Of a stretch of 64,000 nucleotides of DNA, positions 53,610-64,000 are shown one piece after another. The notes beneath the pieces were generated by a model, which worked only from the letters and a program-made list of their open reading frames with translations, had not been told where the DNA came from and did no database searches. The DNA comes from Tillandsia leiboldiana (Eukaryota; Streptophyta; Magnoliopsida; Poales; Bromeliaceae), in NCBI GenBank assembly GCA_029204045.2, contig CM055074.1, positions 19,581,164-19,645,163 of the forward strand. Direction: 5' to 3'. The stretch's first letter is position 1. Each line of letters opens with the position of its first letter. Position numbers and translations under genes: made by a program.

Positions 53610-56600
53610 GTTCCGCTAACTGAGCGGGACCGCGTGCGGGCCAACCTGGCCGACTTTAAGAAGTACGATCCACCCACGTTCGAAAGGGAGACGATCGATC
53701 CCTGGGTCGTCGAGAAGTGGGTGGGATCGATGGAAAAATTGTTCGAAGACTTGCTTATGGAGGATTGCGAGCGGGTTCCCCTAGCGGTCCACTTCTTAGA
53801 GGGGAACGCCCGCTTATGGTGGAAGACGGTGCGCCCTGATCCCACAAAGGGCACCGTGCTCGCATCGTGGACAACGTTCAAACATGAGCTGTTCGGGGCC
53901 TTCTTCACCAGCAGCGTTAAGAAGAAACTGGAGGACGACTTGAACCACATCCGACAGGGGAGCAAGACAGTTATGGAATACCAACGCGAATTCGTGAGGT
54001 TGGCCAACTGCGTCCCTTTCGTCATAAGGGACGAGTCCCACAAGGCTCAACTGTTCGTGGATGGCTTGCGAAGCGACATTTTCCAGGTGGTCCAAGCTGC
54101 CGACTTGCACACCTTTCAGACAGTGGTCGACAGGGCCACTGTTGTGGAGCGCGGGTTCGCTGTTACGCGCGCTAGAAGGGAGGCCCCGGCGCATCATGAA
54201 GATAGGAAGCGACAGCAACAATACTCCGGGGGAGGCTCCTCCAGCGGGAGCCGACCCCCCAAACGGTGGAGGCCACAGGCAGGATCTCGGAGCACACCAG
54301 CAAGAGGACCGAGGCCGGGGGATAGGCCTTGTGTAATTTGTGGAGGAGCGCACCGGAAACCAGATTGCCCCCAGCGATTTGATCATTGCTTCCGCTGCGG
54401 CAAGCAGGGGCACTTCCGCCACAACTGCCCCTTAACTCTGGGAGCGATTTCCTCAATAGCTTCGGCGCCTGCATCACAGCATACTGGACGGGGAAAAGCT
54501 CCTATGGGGTCAACTTCTAGACCCCCGGCACCACGGCGAGAGGGGGAGAGGCAACCTCAGGCAGGCGGGAGGGTTTACTCAATGACCCGCCAGGGGGCGG
54601 ATCCACCGGAGGATGTACTTGCAGGTATTACTTCTATTTCAAATTCCCGTGCTAGAACCCTCTTTGATACCAGAGCGACGCACTCTTTCATTTCTCGTGA
54701 CTTTGTGTTTGTGCATGATCTTGGGGAGACACCTCTGCAAAATAGAATGACGGTTCAAACGGCGGCAAGGGCCTTAGAGGCGACTAGCTTTGTGGCCGCC
54801 TGCCCGATTAAGCTAGGGCGACTGGCTTGCCCTTGGGATTTGGCGGTAATTCCCCTGAAGGAGTACGACGCCGTGTTGGGCATGGACTGGCTCTCGAGGT
54901 ACCAAGCGCTCATCGATTGCGAGAAACGGCAGGTGCGGCTACAAGAATCGGGTTTTCCTGAGCACGTGTACCTGGCGTGCAAGAGTACTTCCTTCCCTGC
55001 GGTCATCTCAGTAGCAACGGCCAGAAGACTAGTAGAGGGTGGATGCGTGGCCTACTTGGCATCAGTGGATTTAGGCACCCGACCCCCGGCAACACTTGCA
55101 GACATTCCAGTGGTGAGGGATTTTCCTGATGTTTTTCCGACGGAATTGCCCGGCATGCCCCGTGAACGGGAGGTGGTGTTTCCTATCGAACTACTACCGG
55201 GCACGCAGCCTATTACGAAGGCGCCTTACCGAATGGCCTTCGTGGTGTTGAAGGAGCTCAAGGCGCAACTGGAGGACCTCTTGGACAAAGGGTTTATCAG
55301 GCCAAGTGTGTCGCCCTGGGGCGCACCGGTACTCTTTGTGCGAAAGAAGGACGGAAGTCTGCGTCTCTACATCGACTACAGAGGGATCAACAAAGTTACA
55401 GTGAAGAACAAGTACCCCCTTCCCAGAATAGACGACCTCTTCGACCAGTTGCGAGGAGCAACGGTTTTCTCAAAGATTGACCTGCAATCGGGCTACCATC
55501 AGCTCCGGGTTCGGAACGAGGATATCCCAAGGACCGCTTTCCGGACCCGGTACGACCACTACGAGTTCACGGTCATGTCGTTCGGGCTTACGAACGCCCC
55601 TGCAGTCTTCATGGATATGATGAACCGAATCTTCAGACCTTTCCTAGACCAGTTCGTAGTGGTCTTTATTGACGACATCCTGATCTATTCACCCACCGAC
55701 GAAGAACACGAGGACCATTTGCGAACGATTCTCCATACTCTCAGGGAGCAGAAGCTGTTCGCTAAGCTCAAGAAGTGTGAATTCTGGCTAAGCGAAGTAG
55801 GATTTCTAGGGCACGTGATCTCGGCGAGGGGAATCGCCGTGGACCCCAAGAAGGTGGAATCGGTGATCGACTGGCAGCCGCCGACGACGGTGACAGAGAT
55901 CCGCAGTTTCCTGGGCCTGGCGGGATATTACAGGCGCTTCGTCGAAGGTTTCTTGAAGATTGCTGCCCCTCTAAACCGGTTGACCAGAAAAGGGGAAAAG
56001 TTTTTGTGGACTGCTAAATGCCAGGAGAGCTTCGAAGAACTCAAAAGGAGGCTGACCAAGGCACCAATACTTGTACTACCAACCCCCGGAGAGGACTACG
56101 AAGTGTACTGCGACGCATCAAGGATCGGCCTTGGGGGTGTACTGATGCAACAAGGGAAAGTAATAGCCTATGCTTCCAGGCAACTGAATGATTACGAAAG
56201 GAATTACCCGGTACATGATCTGGAGCTGGCTGCAGTGGTCTTCGTTCTAAAGTTATGGAGACACTACCTCTTTGGCGTCCACTGTAACGTCTTTTCAGAC
56301 CATCAGAGTCTTAAATACCTGTTCACACAAAAGGAGCTAAATTTGCGGCAGAGGCGGTGGCTTGAATTATTAAAGGATTACGATCTAACGATTCAATACC
56401 ACCTCGGAAAGGCAAACGTGGTGGCGGACGCTCTGAGCAGGAAGGGGCAACTGGAAGAGGCGTCGGTACGCGCGATAACTGAGCAGAGCAGCTTGATCGC
56501 GGATTTCTCACGACTAAAGTTGGAAGTGGTACCAGCGGGCACAGTTGCGCAACTCTTAACCTTAGTGGTCAAGCCGACGCTATTCGAGAAAATCCGGGAA

Positions 56601-58106
56601 GGACAACAGACGGACTCGCACTTACAGCTTGTTCGAGACAAGATCTCCCCGGACCAGGAGAACGACTTTGCAGTGGGAGTCGACGGCATCATACGGTTCC
56701 GCGGGCGGTTTTGCGTGCCGGATTCTTCGGGATTGAAAGAGGAAATTCTGACAGAGGCACACCGCGCCCCTTATGCGGCGCATCCGGGGGGCACGAAGAT
56801 GTACAGGGACCTCAAGCAGACCTTCTGGTGGCCCAAGCTGAAGGGGGATGTGACGCGACATGTAGCTCATTGCCTGGTATGTCAACAGATAAAAGCGAAA
56901 CATCAGCGACCAGCGGGAAAGTTACAGCCCTTACCAGTGCCAGAGTGGAAGTGGGATCAGATCACCATGGATTTCGTCACAGGGTTTCCACGTTCACAGC
57001 AGGGGCACGACGCGATTTGGGTCATAGTTGACCGGCTAACCAAATCAGCACACTTCCTGCCCATTCACACAACCTGGGCCCGAGAGCGGTTAGCTCAGGT
57101 CTACATCAGCGAGATCGTGAGACTGCATGGAGTGCCGGCATCAATCACCTCGGATAGAGACACGCGCTTTGTCTCGAAGTTTTGGCAGAGTCTACAGCGG
57201 GCCCTGGGGACCAAACTACATTTCAGCACAGCCTTCCACCCCCAGACGGACGGACTGTCGGAACGAGTGATTCAGACTCTCGAGGACCTGCTTCGCGCCT
57301 GTGTACTTGACTGGGGGGTCGGTTGGTCACGCTACTTACCCCTCGTGGAATTCGCCTACAACAACAGCTACCAGGCCAGCATCCTGATGGCGCCCTATGA
57401 AGCCTTGTATGGGAGGCGCTGCCGATCCCCGATCTGTTGGGACGACTTGGGAGAACGGAAGTTCTTGGGACCCGACTTAGTGGAAGAAACTGAGGAGAAG
57501 GTACGCCTCATCAAACAACGCTTACTGACCGCCCAGAGCCGACAGAAGAGCTACGCAGACCAGAGGCGCCGTGACTTGGAATTCCAAGTGGGAGAGCACG
57601 TGCTTCTGCGGGTCTCGCCATCCAGAGGAATCAAGCGTTTCGGGCTGAAGGGCAAGCTGAGCCCACAGTTTGTGGGACCGTTCGAGATCTTGGAGCGCAT
57701 TGGCCCGGTGGCGTACCGCCTTGCCCTACCACCGAATCTCGATAGGGTCCACAATGTTTTCCACGTTTCGATGCTCAGAAGATACCTCCCCGACCCATCG
57801 CACATTCTGGATGTCACTACACTCGAACTAAAGGAGGACCTAAGCTTCAAAGAAATCCCAGTGAGAATCCTAGCAAGGGAAAGCAAATTACTACGAAATC
57901 GAACCATCCCCTACGTAAAGGTGCTTTGGAGCAACCACGAGGAGCGCGAAGCAACGTGGGAGCTGGAGTCGAAAATGAGGGAGCCTACCCCAATCTCTTC
58001 ATCGCAACCCAGGACTGAGTTTCGGGGACGAAACTCGTTTTTAGAGGTGAGTGGTGTAGTAACCGCTTGTTTAAGTGTATTTTCGGATTGTTATATGTTA
58101 CTTTAA
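53610..58106 (+). CDS. Element C gag (3' segment) and pol
   Basis: A continuous frame of about 1,499 codons in phase with 43177-43599. Order: gag core (FKKYDPPTFERE; HIRQGSKTVMEYQREF), two zinc knuckles (CVICGGAHRKPDC, CFRCGKQGHFRHNC), protease, RT (YPLPRIDDLF; FIDDILIYS), RNase H (YCDASRIGLGG; ADALSRKG), and integrase (CLVCQQ; ITMDFVTG; SITSDRDTRF; HPQTDGLSERV) with a chromodomain-like end (VKVLWSNHE...EATWELE). Two defects: the protease box reads LFDTRATHS, with the invariant Gly of DTG replaced by Arg, and a one-base slip after KMRE means the usual end (a YPxLF-like motif and a stop at about 58017, visible in the next frame) is missed, so the frame reads into the 3' LTR and stops at 58106. 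Confidence 0.9.
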   Translation, partial: VPLTERDRVRANLADFKKYDPPTFERETIDPWVVEKWVGSMEKLFEDLLMEDCERVPLAVHFLEGNARLWWKTVRPDPTKGTVLASWTTFKHELFGAFFTSSVKKKLEDDLNHIRQGSKTVMEYQREFVRLANCVPFVIRDESHKAQLFVDGLRSDIFQVVQAADLHTFQTVVDRATVVERGFAVTRARREAPAHHEDRKRQQQYSGGGSSSGSRPPKRWRPQAGSRSTPARGPRPGDRPCVICGGAHRKPDCPQRFDHCFRCGKQGHFRHNCPLTLGAISSIASAPASQHTGRGKAPMGSTSRPPAPRREGERQPQAGGRVYSMTRQGADPPEDVLAGITSISNSRARTLFDTRATHSFISRDFVFVHDLGETPLQNRMTVQTAARALEATSFVAACPIKLGRLACPWDLAVIPLKEYDAVLGMDWLSRYQALIDCEKRQVRLQESGFPEHVYLACKSTSFPAVISVATARRLVEGGCVAYLASVDLGTRPPATLADIPVVRDFPDVFPTELPGMPREREVVFPIELLPGTQPITKAPYRMAFVVLKELKAQLEDLLDKGFIRPSVSPWGAPVLFVRKKDGSLRLYIDYRGINKVTVKNKYPLPRIDDLFDQLRGATVFSKIDLQSGYHQLRVRNEDIPRTAFRTRYDHYEFTVMSFGLTNAPAVFMDMMNRIFRPFLDQFVVVFIDDILIYSPTDEEHEDHLRTILHTLREQKLFAKLKKCEFWLSEVGFLGHVISARGIAVDPKKVESVIDWQPPTTVTEIRSFLGLAGYYRRFVEGFLKIAAPLNRLTRKGEKFLWTAKCQESFEELKRRLTKAPILVLPTPGEDYEVYCDASRIGLGGVLMQQGKVIAYASRQLNDYERNYPVHDLELAAVVFVLKLWRHYLFGVHCNVFSDHQSLKYLFTQKELNLRQRRWLELLKDYDLTIQYHLGKANVVADALSRKGQLEEASVRAITEQSSLIADFSRLKLEVVPAGTVAQLLTLVVKPTLFEKIREGQQTDSHLQLVRDKISPDQENDFAVGVDGIIRFRGRFCVPDSSGLKEEILTEAHRAPYAAHPGGTKMYRDLKQTFWWPKLKGDVTRHVAHCLVCQQIKAKHQRPAGKLQPLPVPEWKWDQITMDFVTGFPRSQQGHDAIWVIVDRLTKSAHFLPIHTTWARERLAQVYISEIVRLHGVPASITSDRDTRFVSKFWQSLQRALGTKLHFSTAFHPQTDGLSERVIQTLEDLLRACVLDWGVGWSRYLPLVEFAYNNSYQASILMAPYEALYGRRCRSPICWDDLGERKFLGPDLVEETEEKVRLIKQRLLTAQSRQKSYADQRRRDLEFQVGEHVLLRVSPSRGIKRFGLKGKLSPQFVGPFEILERIGPVAYRLALPPNLDRVHNVFHVSMLRRYLPDPSHILDVTTLELKEDLSFKEIPVRILARESKLLRNRTIPYVKVLWSNHEEREATWELESKMREPTPISSSQPRTEFRGRNSFLEVSGVVTACLSVFSDCYMLL

Positions 58107-59855
58107 GTGCACCGCACCTCGCTTAGGGGTCCGGAAGGTGGCTTATTTTTCCCGTTTTTCTGGATAGACCATCGGGGCTCGCGGGTATTTTTAGGCAATA
58201 AAGCTCGCGAAACGGAACACGGGGGCGCGATCGGTTCTGGATTCCGACTCCAGAATCTCCCGGAATAAATTTCGGAAGGTTGCTAGCAGTTCAGACGACT
58301 TACACGTTTATCGAGGCAGACCGGACCCTGGTTCGCAACCGATCGACCTAGTCTCTGTTTGAGGTTTGGGTTTTTCCCACTTCTCAAGTCGCCCGATCAC
58401 TTCTTTCAAGTTGCGTTATGGGATTAGGGTTTTATTTTTCACCCTTCTTGCCCTATACGTAGGTCACACCGGATCGAGGAAGCGGAACCCATTTTGCAAA
58501 ACCGCCTTCCTTCTACCGACGACACAGAGAACCGGGCGGTGGTGCTCACGGTGAGAGAAGGACATCGCACTCCCCACGAAACCCGGCAAAGCGAACGCGG
58601 GACGATCCCCTTCCTCCATCTCCATCGGCGGATTGGGAGTGCGTGGATCGGTGAGTTTCTATTTGCGTTCTTTAAAGTATTTTCCTTCGGACCATCGCAA
58701 GGCGCGCCGGCTGGTCGCACCATCGCCGCCGCGAGGTGCCAGGCGCGCGCGGGGAACGACCGCCGCGCGTGCGGGATGGGCGCCCGCGCGGGCCAGGGGC
58801 CGCCCCGTGCCCCGTGCGTGCGGGATGGGCGCCCGCGCGGGCCAGGCGCCGCGCGGGGCCGCCCCGTGCGTGCGGGATGGGCGCCCGTGCGGGCCAGGCG
58901 CCGCGCGGGGCCGCCCCGTGCGTGCGGGCTGGGTGCCCGCGCGGGGCCTGGGCGCCGCGCGGCCGCCGTTGACAGCATGCCCGTGTGACTCGGTTACCGC
59001 GCGGGGCCTTGTGCGCGTGCGGACAACGCGACAACGCAGGGTCACCGCCGCCACGTTCCCCGACTCGGCCGCCGCCGCCGCCTTCGGAACTGAGGGCTCC
59101 CCTCCGCGGCGGAAACTGGACAGCTTTCTTATTTCTTCTCCTTGGCTATGCTTGTAGTGTACTGACCTCTCCCCAGGGGACTTTGTAGATTCGGGGAGCG
59201 CGCCGGGACGCGGGGAAGTCGAGCTTTGATCGCTGCACGTGACAGGTGGGTTTTACTTTTGGGGCTTAGCGTCGGTTTCTGGCAGTTTGCATTTACTTTT
59301 GAGTATACGTTTAATGATGCTAACATGACAGTCATTATAATCTGATTATTGAGTGCTCTGGGTATTTCGGTTACTTTGCTCGAGGCTGCAGCACGTGCAC
59401 CCGCGGTTTGGCCACCGCAAAGGGTGCGCTTTTCCGGAAAAGTGGTCTATGACCCGTGTAAACCCACGAGGGGACGTAGTGGGGGCCCCCGCAGGTGGGG
59501 GGTTTTGAGGCGCCGAGGTGCGAGCGGTGCGACCCGTCGGGGTAGGTGCCCGACGTGGTTTATCGGGGTAGGTGCCCGACGTGGTTTACCGAGATAGGTG
59601 CTCGGATGGTGTGCCGGGGCAGGTGCCCGGATTAGGTTTGCAGGTGTGCTTCGTTTTTCCCGTTTGGGAGGGTGGTTGCTCCGGATAGTTTACGGTTGGA
59701 CGCATTTCTGTACCCTGCTTTTATTACCATTATTGTGTCGCTGACTTCCCACTTTGTGATAGGGTCCTTCGGGGGGGAGAGTTAGGCGACGGTGAGGCCG
59801 AGACAAGAGCATCTGGGTCACTGGAGACCCCGAACTGTACTTTTCCCGTTCTTTC
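58055..59855 (+). repeat. Element C 3' LTR, truncated
   Basis: TGTAGTAACCGC onward matches 40450 to about 42305 of the 5' LTR, then stops at the border of solo LTR E; about 650 bp are missing. GC-rich 52-bp repeats at 58757-58970 have about one unit less than the 5' LTR. Confidence 0.88.
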
Positions 59856-62460
59856 TGTCGCGCCCCCGGGGGTTTTTGAGTCTATCAAAGCGGAAAATTG
59901 CGTGTATTATTTTTTTTTCTTAACAAAGTAACTTAAACCTCATCCCCGGTGCGTGCCAGACCGCCACATACACAAATTCTCTCTGCCCACGGACAGAGTC
60001 TCCTTTGTATATGCACGACGTCTCATTTACAACATGCGTTTCCTTTACAACATCATACATCAACCATCAACCATACAATAGACATACCTCGTCAAACACA
60101 GTACAGTAATTTAACTAATGTTTTAAAAGACCGGTGTCCACTCGACACCTTGTTATTTTTTTTTTTCCAAGCGAGTTATTAAAGCGGCATCAACGTTTAG
60201 AAAGGATAAAACCAGCGGTTGCAAAATCCGTGCCCACACGGCACTTCGTTTTGAGAAAACATTTTCGAAATCATTTGGTTTATCATGAAAACGTGCCGCA
60301 TATGGAAACATCACTAAAAGTAGCAAAGTATAAAAGTTCACCTCATCCACAGCGCTAACTAATACATGTCCACGACTAATATGATCCACAACTAATATGA
60401 TCCACAACTAATCTGATCCACAAGCAAATTAACTATTTAAAGTATAAGGAAAACGAGATAAAAACCAAGTATCCTAACTACGGTCCTCGCGACGCTGTCT
60501 CACCGCCATCCCTGCTAACGCACCTAGTAATACCTGTCACGGAGTGGGTAAGTCAGTGACAAACAAAGTCGATGTCTAAATATCAATAAGGAATAAGGAG
60601 AAAACCGATTACACCGGAACCTTTCGCTAAAACCCTGTACATAATTAAGCTGGGCACCAACCCCAGATTTATCAATTAAGTTGGGCACCAACCCCAGAGT
60701 ACCTGTCGGAGAGACTAAAGTCTCCCCTCGTACGCAAACACCTTTTTAATGCTTTTAACCTCTTCACGGTGCTGGTGTGCTATTTTCAGCAGGCGCGAAG
60801 AGGTCCTCACGGCTCCCACCCCTTTGTGAGGCACACGGGTCAAAAAGACCACTTCTCCGGAAAAGTACACCCATGCGGAGGCCAATCCGCCTGTGTACGT
60901 GCAGCATCCGAAAATGGATTTGCCGAGATCGGCGTGTAGTGAGCACCGCGACCGCAGCCGCTTCAATTGTTAGATAAAATACAATTATGCGAAAGGTTAA
61001 ACTGTCCATCTACTTTGTTAGACAAATTAAGAGCATTTTAATGATGATAGATGCACTTACTGCACTTGTTGCACTTATAGCAACCGTACCCACCTAGTTG
61101 AAGAGAAATCAGAACACCTGAATCCTTCGCGCACCCCCGCTGCGCACCTGGACCAAAAGAAAGTCTGCAAGGATAACTATAGTCAAAAACGTGTAATAAC
61201 ATCCCAAAACAAAAGACCCAATTTACTCTTTTCGACGGAAAAGTCCAACACCGTCCGGGTTGACGAAAACCGAAATCCTGCGCCGCCGTCACCGTCCGCC
61301 GGAGCCCCGCGCGGTTCGGAACCGCGCGGCGTGTCTCCGCGGGCGGCGCCCACGCGGCGCGGCGCCTCGCGCGGGTGCTGCCCGTGCGGCCCCGCACGGC
61401 GCCCGCGCGGGTGCGGCCCCGCACGGCGCCCGCGTGGGTGCCCCGCGCGGCGCCCGCGTGGTTGCGGGTCCGCGCGGGTGCCGCCCGCGCGGCAGCCGCG
61501 CGGCGCCCGCGCGGTGCCCGCGCGGTTGCGGGTACGCGCGGGTGCCGCCCGCGCGGCAGCCGCGCGGCGCCCGCGCGGTGCCCGCGCGGTTGCGGGTCCG
61601 CACGGGTGCCGCCCGCGCGGCAGCCGCGCGGCGCCCGCGCGGGTACGACCCGCGTGGAGCCCGCGCGGTGCCCGCGCGGTCCTATCGCCGCTTGCGGCGG
61701 CGATCGGCCGTCCGCGATTCTCCTCCGCGCGATGCCCTAGCGGCACCGCGCGCCTCCGCCGTCCGTTCCGTGCCCTAGCATGACGACGATGACGGCGACG
61801 GTGACGGATACGACGGAGAAACCCAAGAACTCAAACAAAAAGGACGACGGAAAAATCCCAAATAATTTATAACAATTATTTTACTAACAGAAGATCGACG
61901 GGAAGGTTGTCCGGTCGCGTTCTTGCCTTCGGTTCGATGTCCGGGAAGATCGGGCTCCTCTTTCTCCTTTCCCTTTTTCCGGCTAGGGTTCCGTCTTTTC
62001 CTTTTTCTCTTTCTTTCTCTCCTCACCGGTTAGGGTTTTATTTTTCTTTTCTTTTCTTTCCGATAATCGGGATCCCTTATATAGCTCGTATTATATCTTT
62101 AATTAATTTCCTCTTTAATTCGTACGTAAGAAAATTTTATTTTCCGTCATCGGATAATTAATTAATTAATTAATTATCCCCTACGAGATAACCCACCTTA
62201 TCTCCAACGGGTGCAAGATATTTTGCACGGATTCCAATGCATGACTAATCACCGTATCACTAAGAATTCCGTTCCGGGAGATCCCGACATCGGATTTCAG
62301 ATCCGATCGCACCGTCGGCCATCATTTTCCGCGCTCTATCGCAGAACAATACCAGCACCACACACTGGCCAACTCTTAAGAATTGAATAATTTTATTTCA
62401 CTTAAAGGCTTAAATAATTACATGTGAGTCAAAAATACCCCTAAGGGCCGGATCACTACA
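59856..62460 (-). repeat. Solo LTR E, related to the element D LTR
   Basis: TGTCGCGCCCCCGGGGG to GGATCACTACA, about 2.6 kb, collinear with the D LTR but well diverged. Minus-strand TATATAAG lies near 62080. No internal region is attached. The flanking pentamers CTTTC and CCTGT do not match, so it is not a simple solo LTR in its original site. Confidence 0.8.
61428..61690. repeat. GC-rich 64-bp tandem repeats in LTR E
   Basis: GCAGCCGCGCGGCGCCCGCG recurs at 61492, 61556 and 61620, an exact 64-base period, with shorter GCGCCCGCGCGG words around. Not coding: the long frames on both strands come from a lack of stops in GC-rich repeats. Confidence 0.85.
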
Positions 62461-62462
62461 CC

Positions 62463-64000
62463 TGTAAAGACTCAAAATATTTTATTTTTAATAAATAGAT
62501 TAAAAGCAGAATCGTAGTCGATTTCGGGTTCAAAAGACCTACGTTGATTTATTTAGTCAATTGCCAGTGTGCGAGTTGCACGATTTACGAGACAAAAAGG
62601 CTATTTTCCAATCCGGACATGATCTTGGAAATCCGAGTTGACCGTTGCGATCGTCTCGTCGAACTGAGCGAGATTCATATTCAGCACTTTTCGATCTGAC
62701 GGTCGGATCTTCCAGAATTCAACTAAGAAGTGGGAGAATCTCGCGACCAATGTAACAGTGTCCTCTGCGCACAGTGCACTTAAGTGAGTTACTGTAGATG
62801 AACAGTAACCCTGGTTTTCGAGACCCCGACGAATATAATATTGACTAATTCACTGTTCGGAATCCGAATATAGTGATCCAGGTAGTCATTTCGAACGGTT
62901 TCGTCATTCTGGACACAATGGCACTGACGGAAATTCTGTTTGACGACTCTGGAATCTCGAAAAGCGCGAAAACTGTATTTTGACACAGTTATTATGGACC
63001 GAGATTTTATCCGGGCAGCTTCGCGAAAATCAGAGATCGCTACCTGATAGGTCTCGTCGAGCCGGACGTCGTGGCGGTGTCCATTTTTCAGTTTGACAAC
63101 TCGGTTGTCTCGAAAAGCGTAAAATATACTGAAAAACGTGATAAATTACGCGAAAACCCTATAGTTTGTGCCTCGAAAACCGTGCAAGTGCTTGGTGAGG
63201 GACCTAAGTGTGAATATGAGCTGCTGGGAGGGACTGATCTTCTAATATCAAGAGATGGAGGGTTTAAATGCAATTATGCATAAACTCTATATATACACAT
63301 ATGAGGTTAGGGTTTCCATTAATCCCTAAGCTCGTAGCTGCTGCCCCAGCCGCACCTCCCAACTTCTTCCTCCTCTCTACCGCACTCCACGGAGGGTCGC
63401 GCACCGGCCGCCGCCACCCCGTCGTCGGTGAAGAAAAGAATCAAGAAACCCTTCATCTCGGGTTGGAAAGGAAGGGTTGCTCACCGAGGGTTCTGGGGGT
63501 TCCCTAGCGTCCTCTGGGAGATCCCCTGTATGGTCGAGGCCGAGCTGAAGTGAACCCGAGGTCTGGCACCGCCGTGCGCCGCCGCGGGAAGAAGCTTCTT
63601 CTTCTTTTATTCCGGCGAGGTAAGTGGTTGAACTTATTACAATAAAATGGCCTAGGGACCCTCCTTTTCCTCTTCTGACCTCGTAAGGATCATGCTGGTG
63701 CAGCCTGAGCCCTTGGCGCCGTCCCTGTTGCCGGCGGAAGCATTAGGTCGCCGGAAGAAATTAGTTTCCGACGAACTCGGTCCTCACTTCTTCCGACCGT
63801 TGAAAACACGATCGGTACCGTTGATCCTCATCTCCTCATCGACTGCAACTCACCTGCGAAGTTTGAGGAAGATCGGCGGAGTGACCACGCCGTACGGGGA
63901 TGCCCTAGAACCGGCCTCTTGTGCACTTCGCCGGAATCCACCCAACCGGCGCCGCCGCTCACTGGGGTCGCCGGCCACCGCCACCAGAAGACTCCTTGCA
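62463..64000 (+). repeat. Probable 5' part of another LTR running off the window
   Basis: Starts TGTAAAGACTCAAAA directly after LTR E and has a TATA box (TATATATA, 63288-63295) followed by leader-like, pyrimidine- and GC-rich sequence. No gag or host gene frame is convincing. It could also be a host gene promoter and leader; the partner LTR would lie outside the window. Confidence 0.4.

Larger units (their letters stand above)
40450..59855 (+). mobile_element. Element C: Tekay-like Ty3/gypsy retrotransposon, split by element D
   Basis: Plus-strand element: 5' LTR 40450-42951, Met-tRNA primer binding site 42960-42970, gag-pol 43177-43599 plus 53610-58106, and a 3' LTR from 58055 cut short at 59855. 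Element D occupies 43600-53604 inside gag. Without D and one target copy, gag continues in frame. The left flank is the MULE PMD gene. The right flank is lost because solo LTR E replaces the end of the 3' LTR, so the target duplication cannot be checked. LTR divergence is clearly larger than that of D (roughly 2 to 3 percent in the parts compared by eye). Confidence 0.88.

Noticed and set aside
61183..61783. Overlapping GC-rich reading frames in LTR E
   Set aside because: Same cause: 64-bp GC-rich repeats; no start context, conserved domain or codon structure.
63268..63507. Start of a host protein after the TATA box at 63288
   Set aside because: The frame begins before the TATA box, is short and shows no domain; the context fits an LTR leader better.

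Overview
This is a stretch of a flowering-plant nuclear genome, probably a monocot, though the species cannot be fixed from the sequence. It is mostly stacked transposable elements around one clear host gene. The evidence is a five-exon plant-specific R-SNARE gene (VAMP727 type), LTR retrotransposons primed by initiator-Met tRNA, Sirevirus-type Ty1/copia elements, a MuDR-type transposon carrying a plant mobile domain gene, and 100 Ns marking an assembly gap.

Layout. 1-6133: element A, the 5' portion of a minus-strand Ty3/gypsy Tekay/Del-type chromovirus, full of one-base indels and ending at the gap (6134-6233). 6265-17328: element B, a nearly intact copy of the same family with two 2.9-kb LTRs and gag-pol interrupted by one in-frame TGA. 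17329-25113: two 3' halves of Sireviruses (S1, S2); S2 keeps a decayed env-like ORF with an AT-hook, and both LTRs carry an array of covarying hairpins. 25114-28664: a truncated Tekay-like LTR, a possible small LTR remnant, and the 3' end of a Tat-lineage gypsy element with an antisense ORF. 29051-34690: the VAMP727 gene, coding exons intact, with transposons in its third intron. 34690-40449: a decayed MuDR-like element (palindrome array, transposase, plant mobile domain gene) starting just behind the host gene. 40450-59855: element C, a plus-strand Tekay-like element inserted in the mobile-domain gene. 43600-53604: element D, a minus-strand element inserted in the gag of C. 59856-62460: solo LTR E, related to D. 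62463-64000: the start of another probable LTR that runs off the window.

The most unusual object is element D. It has lost the gag core and the protease, has a duplicated pair of zinc knuckles, and its RNase H domain is replaced by about 300 bp that match the lysine-rich, AT-hook linker of a Sirevirus env-like protein. That Sirevirus reading frame runs in frame into the D integrase. D still has two almost identical 2.79-kb LTRs and a near-perfect target duplication, so it seems to have moved recently, presumably with proteins supplied by a relative. Second in interest are the Sirevirus leader hairpins, whose loop sequence is nearly constant while the stem sequences change together.

The nesting gives a relative order: host gene, then MuDR-like element, then C, then D. 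C has clearly more LTR divergence than D, which agrees with this order.
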